Source: Isoperla grammatica
Taxonomy: Eukaryota > Arthropoda > Insecta > Plecoptera > Perlodidae
Direction of reading: 5' to 3'
DNA length: 64,000 nucleotides
NCBI GenBank assembly: GCA_945910005.1
Contig: OX246741.1
Span: forward strand, 10,278,669-10,342,668
This document shows positions 11,633 to 22,086 of this stretch, piece by piece (position 1 is the first letter of the stretch; every line of letters starts with the position of its first letter). The position numbers and the translations under genes are program-made. The notes under the pieces were generated by a model. The model made no database searches, was not told the DNA's origin, and was given only the letters and a program-made list of their open reading frames with translations.

Positions 11633-13105
11633 CGGGCACACAATTCACTTAGTCAGACACACACGGGGTGACCGGGGCAACAACATCGGGGTGAAGGGAC
11701 ATAACGGATTGTAGGAAGTATATAATTAGTTATCTATGCTCGAGGGCAGCGGAAGGACCATCCCCATCCCATACACGAGGGTACGTTGATACTGTATAGG
11801 GCGGCAAGTTAGTTTAACATTTAAAGTCTTGAAATACACATTTTGATGATTATATGGTCGTTCCGAAGCAGCCTTATCAAGGGTCCGACATACGTCACAG
11901 CACACCATGGAGTATTGGCGAATCAGCGATCAGTATTTGGAACTTGGGCTCGCTGGTTAGCGACGAAGCATTTGTGTGACGAAGGCATTGGTAAGGTTAC
12001 TATGGAACACCTTTCTTTTTTATAGTAACAAAGAGACGATTGTTACGTTACGATTACTGGACGAAATCAGTATACGTAAAGAATATACGCAACAGCGAGT
12101 TCGTTATTCCTTCGCCGGGTAAGCTTACTGGATGTTTAGTAAATATTTGTAGCTTCCGCGCAGTTTCAGCGGTTCATAAAAAGCAAAAAGCATTTTCGTA
12201 TAGAAATGCAAGCGATGCGCGCGCAGAGTTTCTGCCACGCGTTCGGTTGGGGCGCAACTACCGAGGAGAGACGAGACACGTCTGGAATCGAACCGGCGAC
12301 CCTCGAACCGAGTCCCGTGCAGAGTCAAACGACTTCGTTGCATTGCAGCTGGTTGCAAGTAGGCGGGGCGCATGCGCGAACAGACAGAATATCGAGTGGA
12401 TTTGAAGTTCGTCTCTCAGTTGGGTCGTTCACCGCCTTCCCGACTTCCCTTCCACAACTTGACACGATCATTCATTTCTCTAAACAGTTCTCCGTTATTT
12501 TCATCTTTAAATTCAAATGCTTAAATGATCAATTGATTAAAACAAGCACGAACGAGATTTTTAACATCGGCGCAAGTAGACGTGAAAGGTGTAAAGCCAA
12601 CAAAACACCTTTGTCCGCTGAAGCTGTATCGATCGGCGATCAATGCATCCATTCATCATAAGTCCATACTTTCACTGTTGCAGTATAATAATTGCACAGG
12701 TTGGCACGACTGACGTCGCACAGCTGCAATTTGATACTAAATTACACCACAATTAAATCGCAATTGCTGTTATTACGTAACTAAATGGTTCGCTTTTCAC
12801 TATATGATAATGCAGCTACGGACAAAAGATGCACGTCATAAATATATATGTACATTACAGTATAACACAGTTGCGTTGAGAAATATCGTAATAGAAGGTG
12901 AATAAAGACAACATAAATAATGTAGCGCTATAAAAACTTTCATAAACTGTTGTTGGGCCCCGAAGGAGTCGTAAAAGTGACTATCAAATTAATAAGTAAT
13001 GCGTTCCAAACGATTCCCCCGAGAGTGGGTTGTTTTCATTGGTTCTGAGTGGGTCTGACACGCCCTCAGCTCCGCTCGCCGTGCACAGATCTCGACATTT
13101 GTCTC
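11633..13105. other. probable 5' intron or intergenic, old repeats
   Basis: No exon recognised. A diverged FB-1-like foldback lies at 11889-11987 (CAGCGATCAGT core, TTGTGTGACGAAG end). At about 12262-12350 a minus-strand tRNA-like segment (box B GGTTCGATTCC) is probably a SINE fragment. The open frame across 12206-12661 owes its length to this repeat and has no known domain. Confidence 0.45.
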
Positions 13106-13205
13106 GTTAGTACAACGACGCGCCACCAGGTGGCACTGGCGCTGGTCCATCATTAGCACGGGGCGCTGCAGTCAACGCCATCTCTGGACGCGTCGTTGTA
13201 CTAAC
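13106..13205. mobile_element. 100 bp foldback element
   Basis: GTTAGTACAACGACGCG at the left is exactly mirrored by CGCGTCGTTGTACTAAC at the right. Looser complementarity continues inward (CCACCAGGTGGC against a GATGGCG region). No ORF. No convincing target-site duplication is visible at the ends, so the mobilising superfamily is unknown. Confidence 0.65.
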
Positions 13206-13387
13206 TCAAGCTCGGAGTGTGTGTGAGGGGCCATATCTTTGCTCGTCGTGTAGTTGTTGGTTGGCCACTATCAGCCTCACTGTCTTCGCCATTGCATAGT
13301 GTAATATATATTTTTCTTCTAGGATGCACATTGTACACTGTCTATTTTAGCCTCTATTTGGACCCAGGATAGAATAGTCCCAGGACA

Positions 13388-13410
13388 GCTCTGCCTGTCG
13401 TAAGAGGCGA
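13388..13410 (+). repeat. dispersed motif CTGCCTGTCGTAAGAGGCGA, copy 1 of 7
   Basis: The 20-base core preceded by CCAGGATAGCT-like sequence recurs with few changes at 26038-26060, 28815-28834, 39996-40018, 46928-46950 and 59754-59778 on the plus strand, and in truncated form on the minus strand at 41707-41725. Surrounding sequences are otherwise different. I believe it is the conserved core of an ancient short interspersed element. I have an impression of similar strings in other invertebrates but cannot verify it. Confidence 0.7.
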
Positions 13411-13469
13411 CATGGCCGAGCGGTCAGTTCGTCGTGAAACACCAAATAATCAAGCCAATCTATTGTCGG

Positions 13470-13590
13470 TGCCGTTATGATCACGACGATAGGCGAAGAT
13501 GAAGGAGTGAAGGACCATGTCGTATACGGGTTTCGAACCCACGTCCTCTAGTTACACACATCTGTCACGAGGTTGACAACCGGTCCACGT
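13470..13590 (-). mobile_element. tRNA-derived SINE, family B copy
   Basis: Read on the minus strand, a GACCGGTTGTCAACCTCG box-A-like region precedes GTGGGTTCGAAACCC (box B) and then a CCTTCATCTTC tail. The same tail follows a box-B-like block at 25525-25600 and 31850-31955. On the plus strand just upstream, ACATGGCCGAGCGGTCAG resembles a tRNA D-arm but has no matching remainder. Confidence 0.55.
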
Positions 13591-14127
13591 GGGTTGGGTG
13601 GGTGGGTGGGTGGGTCTACACAGGGCGTGTAATGTATTTGTGTTTTGTGAGCTGCTCCCGTGTCCAATCTCAAACACACGTAAGACGCACGTGTGACTTT
13701 CATTTGTGAGATTCTAAAAGCATTCACTTGAATGAAAACAAACAAACAAGCAACTACCTTTAAAACATAGAGTAAACTTGTAAACAAGTGGAGGACAAGT
13801 CAGAAAGTAAACACGGTTTCGAGCATCGTGTCAAGTGTCAACTCGATCACATTGAGAGCAAAGCAAGTGAACACTCAACTAGATTGCCATGTGCGACGAC
13901 AAGAAACACGACAGTGTTACAGTCATTACATGTGGACGAAAAGCACTCAGTGAAAGTGTGTGTGTGCAATGTCGCAAGCACGGCTGTGCATACATACACA
14001 CACTTTCTTTGGTCACAGGCCCACACACTGGGGGCGCGCAGAGCGTGGCAACGCCTCGACCGTCCCACTCCAAGCGGGGGAAACTGAAACTATTCCAAGG
14101 GCGCGAGACGAGTGATTGCAATGACCG
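13591..14127. other. intergenic, short GTGG microsatellite
   Basis: A (GTGG)n tract lies at about 13588-13613. Overlapping short frames on both strands between 13788 and 14134 show no recognisable protein. Confidence 0.4.
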
Positions 14128-14135
14128 GTGGTGAG

Positions 14136-14221
14136 CAAGGTCTACTTGATCTCCACCTAGCGGAGGCTCGTCGAATGGGAGTTCGACGAGCCTCCGCTAG
14201 GCGGAGATCAAGTAGACCTTG
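14136..14221. mobile_element. 86 bp snap-back element with 8 bp target duplication
   Basis: Two 40-base arms (14136-14175 and 14182-14221) are complementary except for one mismatch, leaving a six-base loop. GTGGTGAG flanks it exactly on both sides (14128-14135 and 14222-14229). An 8 bp duplication and termini CAAGG/CCTTG fit the hAT pattern (Y-A-R-N-G ends). It is almost nothing but terminal repeats, so it must be non-autonomous. Confidence 0.85.
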
Positions 14222-14420
14222 GTGGTGAGTGGTGACAGCTACACCGTATACACCTCGTTTGACAAACAGACATGCACTCGCTCTTCATTCGTTCACACTT
14301 TACACACCCCTAGTTACTCAAGCTCTCCCAGGTTTAGCCCTTGGTTTCCTAGCAGTTCTAACACCCCTTCAGCCATTCGTCTCAAGTATACAACTATAAT
14401 GTCTACTTTATCATTCATTT

Positions 14421-15870
14421 TGTAATGACACGAAATTAAATATATTAAAATAAATGATTGTAGTTATAATTAAGAATGAAACTTGTGAAATTGTTAATAA
14501 GAATATAGAGGATGTGAGTGGCGCCGGTCAGACTTGGGTGGGCACCGACAAAGGACCTGATCTCAGGACAGCCCGAGTCCTGTCTTTTGTGTGTCCTCCA
14601 AGTTATTGTGCGAGGTTCTGCTGGCCATTCACTAACTAGTCGTTTGGCGGTAGAAGGATTAGAGTAGTTATTTTTATTAGCTTTTAGGACGTAGTTGCCA
14701 TTTTCATCTGTGACGGCGTGGGTCTTGGTGGCCACGCCCCTAGTTCATAAATATTTAGATTTAGAGTAAATATATCATTGTTAAATATAGAGATGTGTTA
14801 AATATAAGAAATGTAATTTTAAAAATGTATTTAGAGATAAGAAACAACTATTGAATTGTAAATATAGTAAGAAAAGAAGATGTAAAACCAAACCATCTGG
14901 CAACAGGGCCCAAAATGGCGCACTCTTGACATGGCACCTCGAGGTGTGGGAGATGGGGTTGGTGAAGGCAGTGGTTGTTGGAGCTTGAAGGGAGACGGAT
15001 CGGGAACCAAACCCACCTCTTCTAAAGCGGGTGCAGAATAAAATATATGTACAACTACAAGACAGTGAACTTGCCAATAACAATCAATAAGAATTAACAT
15101 TGATCGGGTGATTATAATATATGTAACGGGCAGTGAACTTGCCAATAACAATCAATAAGAATTAACATTGATCGGGTGATTATTAAATTTATGTAAAAGA
15201 CAGTGAACGATAAGAATTGACAGTGACCAGTGATTATTAAATATATGTAAAAGACAGTGAACGATAAGAATTGACAGTGACCAGTGATTATTAAATATAT
15301 GTAAAAGACAGTGAACGTGCAAATAACCGTGAAGAACAGTATTTATGATAAATAAGTATATTTAAAAGGCAGTGAATAACCTCGAACAATCAATCAACGA
15401 TTACACGCAGCAGCCCCAGTCAACGTGGACGTCCACCCTCGCCTCAACGTCATCGCCCTCCCCTCAACATCTCCGAGCGACTCCCAATCACCAGAGCCGA
15501 AGAGATCGTCGCAAAGGCAAATAACAAAACGACGGGTGAGCGTGTCACAGCCCTAACAATCAATTGAAAGTGACAAGCTGGACGCTGTGTTAGTGTAAGT
15601 TAACGTTGTATAAATTGTTGTAGCGTTATTCATGTTTTTGTCTGTTGTATGTACGGTATATATCTTATCTTAATCTTATATCTGAATGCATTTTGTTGTG
15701 GGTTTGAAAATCGATACTTTGCCAATTATAGTTAATCCTGGACCTAATTTCTATTTAGCCTCACAAATAAAGAGGAATATTATTAATTATTTATACTCGT
15801 TTATTGGCCCGAATCCTCAATCAAATTGGATTTCCTCCTCCAGTAAGCGAGACCAAGTAAGTAGTTTACA
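14421..15870 (+). repeat. 5' LTR (1450 bp)
   Basis: Nearly identical to the 3' LTR. It has 6 extra bases around 15050 and lacks 3 bases near 15657. It is long for a gypsy element. An internal tandem array at about 15058-15370 repeats a GACAGTGAAC-led unit (67 and 54 bp forms). AATAAA at 15766-15771, about 100 bp before the LTR end, is a plausible polyadenylation signal. Open frames in the LTR on the minus strand are probably incidental. Confidence 0.96.
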
Positions 15871-15875
15871 AATTA

Positions 15876-15895
15876 TGGCGCCCAACATACGGGGC
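15876..15895 (+). promoter_or_regulatory. primer-binding site
   Basis: TGGCGCCCAAC starts 5 bases after the LTR end. A TGG start (pairing with the CCA end of a tRNA) and this position define the minus-strand primer site. The first 11 bases match the lysine-tRNA type site known from several retroelements; the remainder diverges, so the exact tRNA is uncertain. Confidence 0.8.
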
Positions 15896-15960
15896 AGGAT
15901 TATGTAATTGGCATTGTACTATTGATAAATGATACTAGTTACTAAGTAATTTTAGTTGGT

Positions 15961-17808
15961 ATGCCAGCTGTTAAAAAGAGTAAAAGGTTGCAAAAACAAA
16001 GTAGGCCTATTATGGATAGCCCAAGTAGATCTGTAGTGAGCGACGGTGCGGGGGGCCAACCCTCAGATGTTGGTCAAAACAATCCCTCGACATCTGGAAT
16101 CCAGGAAGCGCCCGCGGCTCTTGTTGGCCAAATGCAGAGCATGCTTGAACGGTTTGAAAACGTGTTTGGTGCTTGTCAACAAAGAATGGATAGGTTGGAG
16201 GCTCAGATGAACGGTTCGCAGGGGGGTGTGTCTCAGACAAACTCCGCAATAGGCAACCCTCTCCCGGCTACGATAAGAAATGGAATGCAATATTTGTCGG
16301 CGGTGAATAGTTGTCAGGGGTCAGTACTGAGTAATAGTGCAATGTTGCCAAAATTCGCCGACGATAACACAAGTCACCCTGTGGAATTCTTAGCGAGTAT
16401 TGAGGTATTTAGCGAACAGCAAAATATGTCGGAGGAAATGCAAATCTCGTTGGCGGTCCAAAAACTAGAGGGAGTTGCCAGGGACTGGGGGGCAGCGTTC
16501 CAGGGAACCTGGGGTGGATGGGCGCAATTTAAGACGTCGTTTTTAGATATGTTTTGGTCGGAGGAGCGTCAGGAAGAAGTCAAGTACCAACTGCACCACG
16601 ATTTTTATAACAAACAGGTGCATGGCACGATGGCCGCGTTCTTTCTTTCGTGGATGAAGAAAGTCAAACATTTGTCACCTCCGATAAGCACCCCCAGTTT
16701 CTTGAGGAGAGTAGCCCACCTTTTGCCGGGAAATGTGGAAAATAACACGTGGCGGGCGCATGTCCCTAAACAAGTAGTGGGTAATTTAGTGATGGAATAT
16801 CACAAATATTATGGACATTTCGGTGCGAATAAAGTGTTCAAAATAATGAACGAAACGCTTTATTGGAAAAACATGAAAAGACAAATAGTTCAGATCCTTA
16901 GGACATGTGACATCTGTCAAAAAGCTAAACATTCAAATAGAATGCTACGAGGGGAAATGGCGTCTATTTTACCACAAAGCATAAATGAAATAGTCGCTAC
17001 CGATATATACGGCCCCTTGCCTCAAGCAAAAGGTGGAGTAAAATACATTGTTGTGTTTGTGGACCTGTTTTCAAAATATGTCGCAATATATGCATTAAAG
17101 AAAGCTACTACTGTCAACATATTGAGGAGGTTCACGCAAGATTATTTAAAGAAAGTGGGAAGACCTCAGAAGATACTGAGTGACCACGGAACCCAATATA
17201 CCAGTAAGAAATGGTATGACGGATTGGAAAGTGAGGGTATCGATGCCATTCATTCCTCGATTAGACACCCTCAAAGCAACCCAAGTGAAAGGGTGATGCG
17301 TGAGCTCGGAAGAGTATTTCGCACCTACTGTTCTGAGCGACATACAACATGGGTAGACTACGTGCCGAGTATTACCGACTGGTTTAATGTAACAACACAT
17401 TGTAGCACTGGGTTTACGCCGTACGAGCTCCAGTTTGGTAGATCCCCCGAGCGCAAGCTCAACGACCTCCTCAATCTGCCACCGACAGTAAATGTACCAA
17501 TGGGCATCGAGCATAAGGTAATTTTAGCCCGAGAAACAATGAAGAGAAAAGCGGCCGAGAGGAAGGCTCGTCATGACAAAAACAACCAACTGACTGACCT
17601 TACAGTGGGGGAATTGGTACTACTGAAGATGAATCGGCAATCATCGGCTATTGACAGCAAGATTCACAAGTTCTTCCTAATTTACGAGGGACCGTACCGA
17701 ATTGTCAAGAAAGTTGCAACAAATGCTTATCAATTAGCTGATATAAGAGGAAAAGCCATTGGCATCCATAATGTGATTAACCTACGCAAGTACGTCGAGC
17801 AACACTAA
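15961..17808 (+). CDS. gag-integrase fusion ORF of the LTR retrotransposon (615 aa)
   Basis: Residues 1 to about 240 look like a gypsy capsid region: a low-complexity N-terminus, then a W-rich helical segment with the usual FxxxFWS-like and LSPPIS stretches. At roughly 240-262 the frame passes directly into the integrase. The N-terminal zinc-binding residues are H281, H286, C316 and C319. The catalytic core has D348, D408 and E443 (34 residues between the last two). A GPY motif at 577-579 lies in the C-terminal domain. The nucleocapsid zinc knuckle, protease, reverse transcriptase and RNase H are missing. The frame is intact across the junction and contains no stop. ATG at 15961 is the first in frame after the primer site. 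Whether the fusion protein is made or active is unknown. Confidence 0.92.
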   Translation: MPAVKKSKRLQKQSRPIMDSPSRSVVSDGAGGQPSDVGQNNPSTSGIQEAPAALVGQMQSMLERFENVFGACQQRMDRLEAQMNGSQGGVSQTNSAIGNPLPATIRNGMQYLSAVNSCQGSVLSNSAMLPKFADDNTSHPVEFLASIEVFSEQQNMSEEMQISLAVQKLEGVARDWGAAFQGTWGGWAQFKTSFLDMFWSEERQEEVKYQLHHDFYNKQVHGTMAAFFLSWMKKVKHLSPPISTPSFLRRVAHLLPGNVENNTWRAHVPKQVVGNLVMEYHKYYGHFGANKVFKIMNETLYWKNMKRQIVQILRTCDICQKAKHSNRMLRGEMASILPQSINEIVATDIYGPLPQAKGGVKYIVVFVDLFSKYVAIYALKKATTVNILRRFTQDYLKKVGRPQKILSDHGTQYTSKKWYDGLESEGIDAIHSSIRHPQSNPSERVMRELGRVFRTYCSERHTTWVDYVPSITDWFNVTTHCSTGFTPYELQFGRSPERKLNDLLNLPPTVNVPMGIEHKVILARETMKRKAAERKARHDKNNQLTDLTVGELVLLKMNRQSSAIDSKIHKFFLIYEGPYRIVKKVATNAYQLADIRGKAIGIHNVINLRKYVEQH

Positions 17809-18129
17809 CTACTCGAGAACGTGTCATTGTTGATAAATTAGTGTTAGGATGCAGTTCCAAGGAAGTGTGGGGAAGAGAACCATTGAATGGACATTGTTTG
17901 TATTGAGTTTGGGAGCGTGGTCAATGCGCACTGCGTCTCAGTGACAGCCATGTGCTCACCGCGTGGGACAGGTATGCGGCCGAACCGGTTGCTTACATAA
18001 GGGAAGTTCGGATACAAGAGGGTTGAGAAAACAGTGGCGCATCGTCAGGAACTAGGAAGCGAGCCTCCTTGAAAAATAATGTTTTTCTTTTAAATGTAGG
18101 TTGTTAACTGCCAATTGAAAACAAAAACA

Positions 18130-18141
18130 TTGGGGGGCAGT
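18130..18141 (+). promoter_or_regulatory. polypurine tract
   Basis: TTGGGGGGCAGT lies immediately before the 3' LTR, the place where plus-strand DNA synthesis is primed in LTR elements. It is short and interrupted by a C. Confidence 0.7.
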
Positions 18142-19588
18142 TGTAATGACACGAAATTAAATATATTAAAATAAATGATTGTAGTTATAATTAAGAATGA
18201 AACTTGTGAAATTGTTAATAAGAATATAGAGGATGTGAGTGGCGCCGGTCAGACTTGGGTGGGCACCGACAAAGGACCTGATCTCAGGACAGCCCGAGTC
18301 CTGTCTTTTGTGTGTCCTCCAAGTTATTGTGCGAGGTTCTGCTGGCCATTCACTAACTAGTCGTTTGGCGGTAGAAGGATTAGAGTAGTTATTTTTATTA
18401 GCTTTTAGGACGTAGTTGCCATTTTCATCTGTGACGGCGTGGGTCTTGGTGGCCACGCCCCTAGTTCATAAATATTTAGATTTAGAGTAAATATATCATT
18501 GTTAAATATAGAGATGTGTTAAATATAAGAAATGTAATTTTAAAAATGTATTTAGAGATAAGAAACAACTATTGAATTGTAAATATAGTAAGAAAAGAAG
18601 ATGTAAAACCAAACCATCTGGCAACAGGGCCCAAAATGGCGCACTCTTGACATGGCACCTCGAGGTGTGGGAGATGGGGTTGGTGAAGGCAGTGGTTGTT
18701 GGAGCTTGAAGGGAGACGGATCGGGAACCAAACCCACCTCTTCTAAAGCGGGTGCAGAATAAAATATATGTACAAGACAGTGAACTTGCCAATAACAATC
18801 AATAAGAATTAACATTGATCGGGTGATTATAATATATGTAACGGGCAGTGAACTTGCCAATAACAATCAATAAGAATTAACATTGATCGGGTGATTATTA
18901 AATTTATGTAAAAGACAGTGAACGATAAGAATTGACAGTGACCAGTGATTATTAAATATATGTAAAAGACAGTGAACGATAAGAATTGACAGTGACCAGT
19001 GATTATTAAATATATGTAAAAGACAGTGAACGTGCAAATAACCGTGAAGAACAGTATTTATGATAAATAAGTATATTTAAAAGGCAGTGAATAACCTCGA
19101 ACAATCAATCAACGATTACACGCAGCAGCCCCAGTCAACGTGGACGTCCACCCTCGCCTCAACGTCATCGCCCTCCCCTCAACATCTCCGAGCGACTCCC
19201 AATCACCAGAGCCGAAGAGATCGTCGCAAAGGCAAATAACAAAACGACGGGTGAGCGTGTCACAGCCCTAACAATCAATTGAAAGTGACAAGCTGGACGC
19301 TGTGTTAGTGTAAGTTAACGTTGTATAAATTGTTGTAGCGTTATTCATGTTTTTGTCTGTTGTATGTACGGTATCTTATATCTTATCTTAATCTTATATC
19401 TGAATGCATTTTGTTGTGGGTTTGAAAATCGATACTTTGCCAATTATAGTTAATCCTGGACCTAATTTCTATTTAGCCTCACAAATAAAGAGGAATATTA
19501 TTAATTATTTATACTCGTTTATTGGCCCGAATCCTCAATCAAATTGGATTTCCTCCTCCAGTAAGCGAGACCAAGTAAGTAGTTTACA
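18142..19588 (+). repeat. 3' LTR (1447 bp)
   Basis: Matches the 5' LTR over its whole length, including the internal tandem array (about 18773-19083). It is followed directly by the ATTT target duplication. Confidence 0.96.
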
Positions 19589-19592
19589 ATTT

Positions 19593-22059
19593 CAGTAGCC
19601 CACCCTACACCATAGTGTTAGTGAGGAGTTGCCAACTTTTCTTTTTCGTTCAAATTCGTAATTATATACATTCTGGCACTTATTACCGTAGTGTATAATA
19701 ATAATCAGTTCAGAAATGCATAAACTGGTGCCAAGTTCTGCAACGGTAGTTATGTTATTTCAAGGTCATATGTAAGCAAATCTATAACGATCTATGACGT
19801 ATGTCTGTAGAGTTTAATTAACCTCCAATCTGTACAAGAGTAATCAAAGGTCTTAGACGTGGTCTGAGCGTTGTATCAGACCCAGTTCAAACAATGAACA
19901 CGATTCGGATGCATGCAATTCAGATTGCCAGCACAAACTTACACGATTCAACGCTAGCCTGAGCCATCATTATGTTATTATTTGACGCATATAAACTGTT
20001 GCAATTGTTGCACTTCTTTCGATATCCTCTTACCAAACAAAAAGTCGCCAGTCATCATAACAATTGCAACGGCAGGAAGTGAGAAGTGAACATGCAGGGC
20101 CACGTTTCGTGCGCGTGACACAGCAGATATACCGTTATGCAGTTCGATCATTGACATGGGCTCGGCGCAGTCAATCTTTGATGCAGTGATGTGAATGTGA
20201 GATGGGGCCGAGGTGCTGAGAAAACATTAATTGCAACGCTGATAGCAAACTATTATTATAAGTAGGACAATGTCTACGATATACTTACATCATATCGGGA
20301 AAACATCTTCTACTTGTGTGAAGGTTTCCTCGTTACGGGAGGACACGGTTTAGGCTGGAGTTTAGGGGTCGGGGCTCGGTCCCCGGTTACCCCGACATTC
20401 TTACACCGATCACTAAAGACACATTACGGCTATGATGATAATTTAGATCTACATTTTATTAATACTATTACATTATAAAAGTATTGTTTCATATATTCAT
20501 TTTCCCGTATAGCAAAAAAGTGTCGCTCATCCACATTTACGTTCAGTATTGCGAGAGAAGCTCAAGCTGCAGTCACATCTTGGCAACACGATGCATTGTA
20601 ACTCGTAAATGTATTTTATATTTAGAAATGTGTAATTGATAAATAATGATAATAACTATAAATAAACTTCTCTTGAAGCCTTCTCAAGCCATAATGCCGC
20701 CACAACGCAGAGAATGTCCTAAGTACAACATAAAACTGAGAGTATCAGAAGGGCCGCAAGTTAGTGGTCGGGTATCGAACCCACGACCGCATCATGACAC
20801 CGAGTGATAAGCAGGGCTACGTGACAGCGATCACGTTACTATCACACCCAAGAATGCAGGCCTAAGGGCTACTGTGGGAACAGCAGATTAATTGGCTCTC
20901 ACTTAGTCAGACAATATAACATGGGCGACGTTTAGCAGAATGCTACCGTGCAGTTCCAGTTACTGCATGTTATCGTACGCTACGACTACACCGGGCTAGT
21001 AGTGAATGAAACTGCAGTCAATGGATGGTTACTTGTCACAGGTCTACCAACTGATGGTCTCTTGTCACAGGTCTACTAACTGGGCGATCGGTATAATTAT
21101 AACTATTTTCAGGTAGAGAAGTATCTACAATTAGAAGGCGCATATTATTACCCATAATGATTTACTGTGCAACAGGATATTTTTATAGATTTTTCCTGCT
21201 AGAAACGATTAATCACACACCAAAAATGGGCTCATTATTACGTAATTCATTATTTTTCCTCTTTAAGTTCAAAGTTACGGATATTAAGATATTTCTTTGC
21301 TAAACTTGTATTATTTTGTAAAAAAGAAACAGCTAAATAAAGTATTATTTTGATTAAAAAATAGCAACTATTTTTTAAATTAACAATTATTTTGTTAAGA
21401 GTAATTTGTCTTGCAATGTTAATTATTTTCCTCGAGGTGTATTTTATTTCATTATTCACATCCAGTGAGTGTTATTAGCATACAATATCCATTCCGAAAT
21501 TAAATAACAAATTGACTCGACACCAAAATGCAGACAAACACGTGACAATATATTTTATGCAACGCAGTGCAGCCACCGTCTACTAAAGCATTGGTAATTT
21601 AATGAGAAAATAAAAAACAATGATAACGCCTGCAAAGTTGTACAACAAACACGACAGTGTTCCACGAACTGACATCGACCACGGCCGGGATCATCTCATG
21701 TTTTCTCAAGAGTTGTGCAACGATTCCTGCGAAGCTCAGAGTCTCTCGCTATACCCTACCTTGAATCGATTTCACATTTCTTCGATAAGTCTCGAACGCG
21801 CGATGCGATGTGATTCCGTGTTAAGAACCACTTTCATATCTTCTCACCCCTTATTTACACAGTCTTTGGGCTTTCCGGAATCGACGCTCCTTCCTTGTAT
21901 AGCTGTATTACCCCACTTACAAACATGCGGGAACTATAGCCGAGTTATTTACCACTCAAATGAAAACACTGTGATTGAAAGTGAAATATAATTAGGTGAA
22001 AATTGGCGGTAGTCGAACCCAACACCTCTCATCGGGTTCCGGGTTCGAATAAGGTTGGA
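19593..22059. other. intergenic with tRNA-like fragment
   Basis: No gene recognised. At about 20765-20825 a minus-strand tRNA-like segment (box B GGGTTCGATACCC, preceded by TAGCCCTGCTTATCAC) is probably a SINE head. A short direct repeat of TTGTCACAGGTCTAC lies at 21032-21075. A 123-codon open frame at 21620-21991 has no recognisable domain. Confidence 0.4.
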
Positions 22060-22081
22060 CCGTTGAGTGAGAAATCAACGG
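22060..22081. repeat. 22 bp micro-palindromic insertion with TTGGA flanks
   Basis: It starts CCGTTGAGTGAGAAAT exactly as the 48 bp palindrome at 1421 does and ends CAACGG, so it looks like an internally shortened copy. TTGGA stands directly on both sides (22055-22059 and 22082-22086). It is the same type of element with a different 5 bp target. Confidence 0.7.
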
Positions 22082-22086
22082 TTGGA

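Larger units (their letters stand above)
14421..19588 (+). mobile_element. internally deleted Ty3/gypsy-type LTR retrotransposon
   Basis: Two LTRs (14421-15870 and 18142-19588) begin TGTAATGACACG and end AGTAGTTTACA, giving TG...CA termini. The insertion is flanked by ATTT on each side (14417-14420 and 19589-19592), a 4 bp target duplication. A tRNA-type primer-binding site follows the left LTR and a G-rich polypurine tract precedes the right. The internal region is only 2.27 kb and encodes gag fused to integrase. Protease, reverse transcriptase and RNase H are absent, so the copy needs enzymes from elsewhere. The LTRs appear to differ by two small indels, which means recent insertion. Confidence 0.96.

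Noticed and set aside
13405..13435. ACATGGCCGAGCGGTCAG as the start of a leucine or serine tRNA gene
   Set aside because: No anticodon stem, T-arm or acceptor complement follows at tRNA distance; the box-B sequence downstream is on the other strand and belongs to a SINE.
14445..15151. Open frames of about 95-106 codons on the minus strand of both LTRs
   Set aside because: They lie in LTR sequence, recur only because the LTR is duplicated, and show no known domain. They are antisense to the element.
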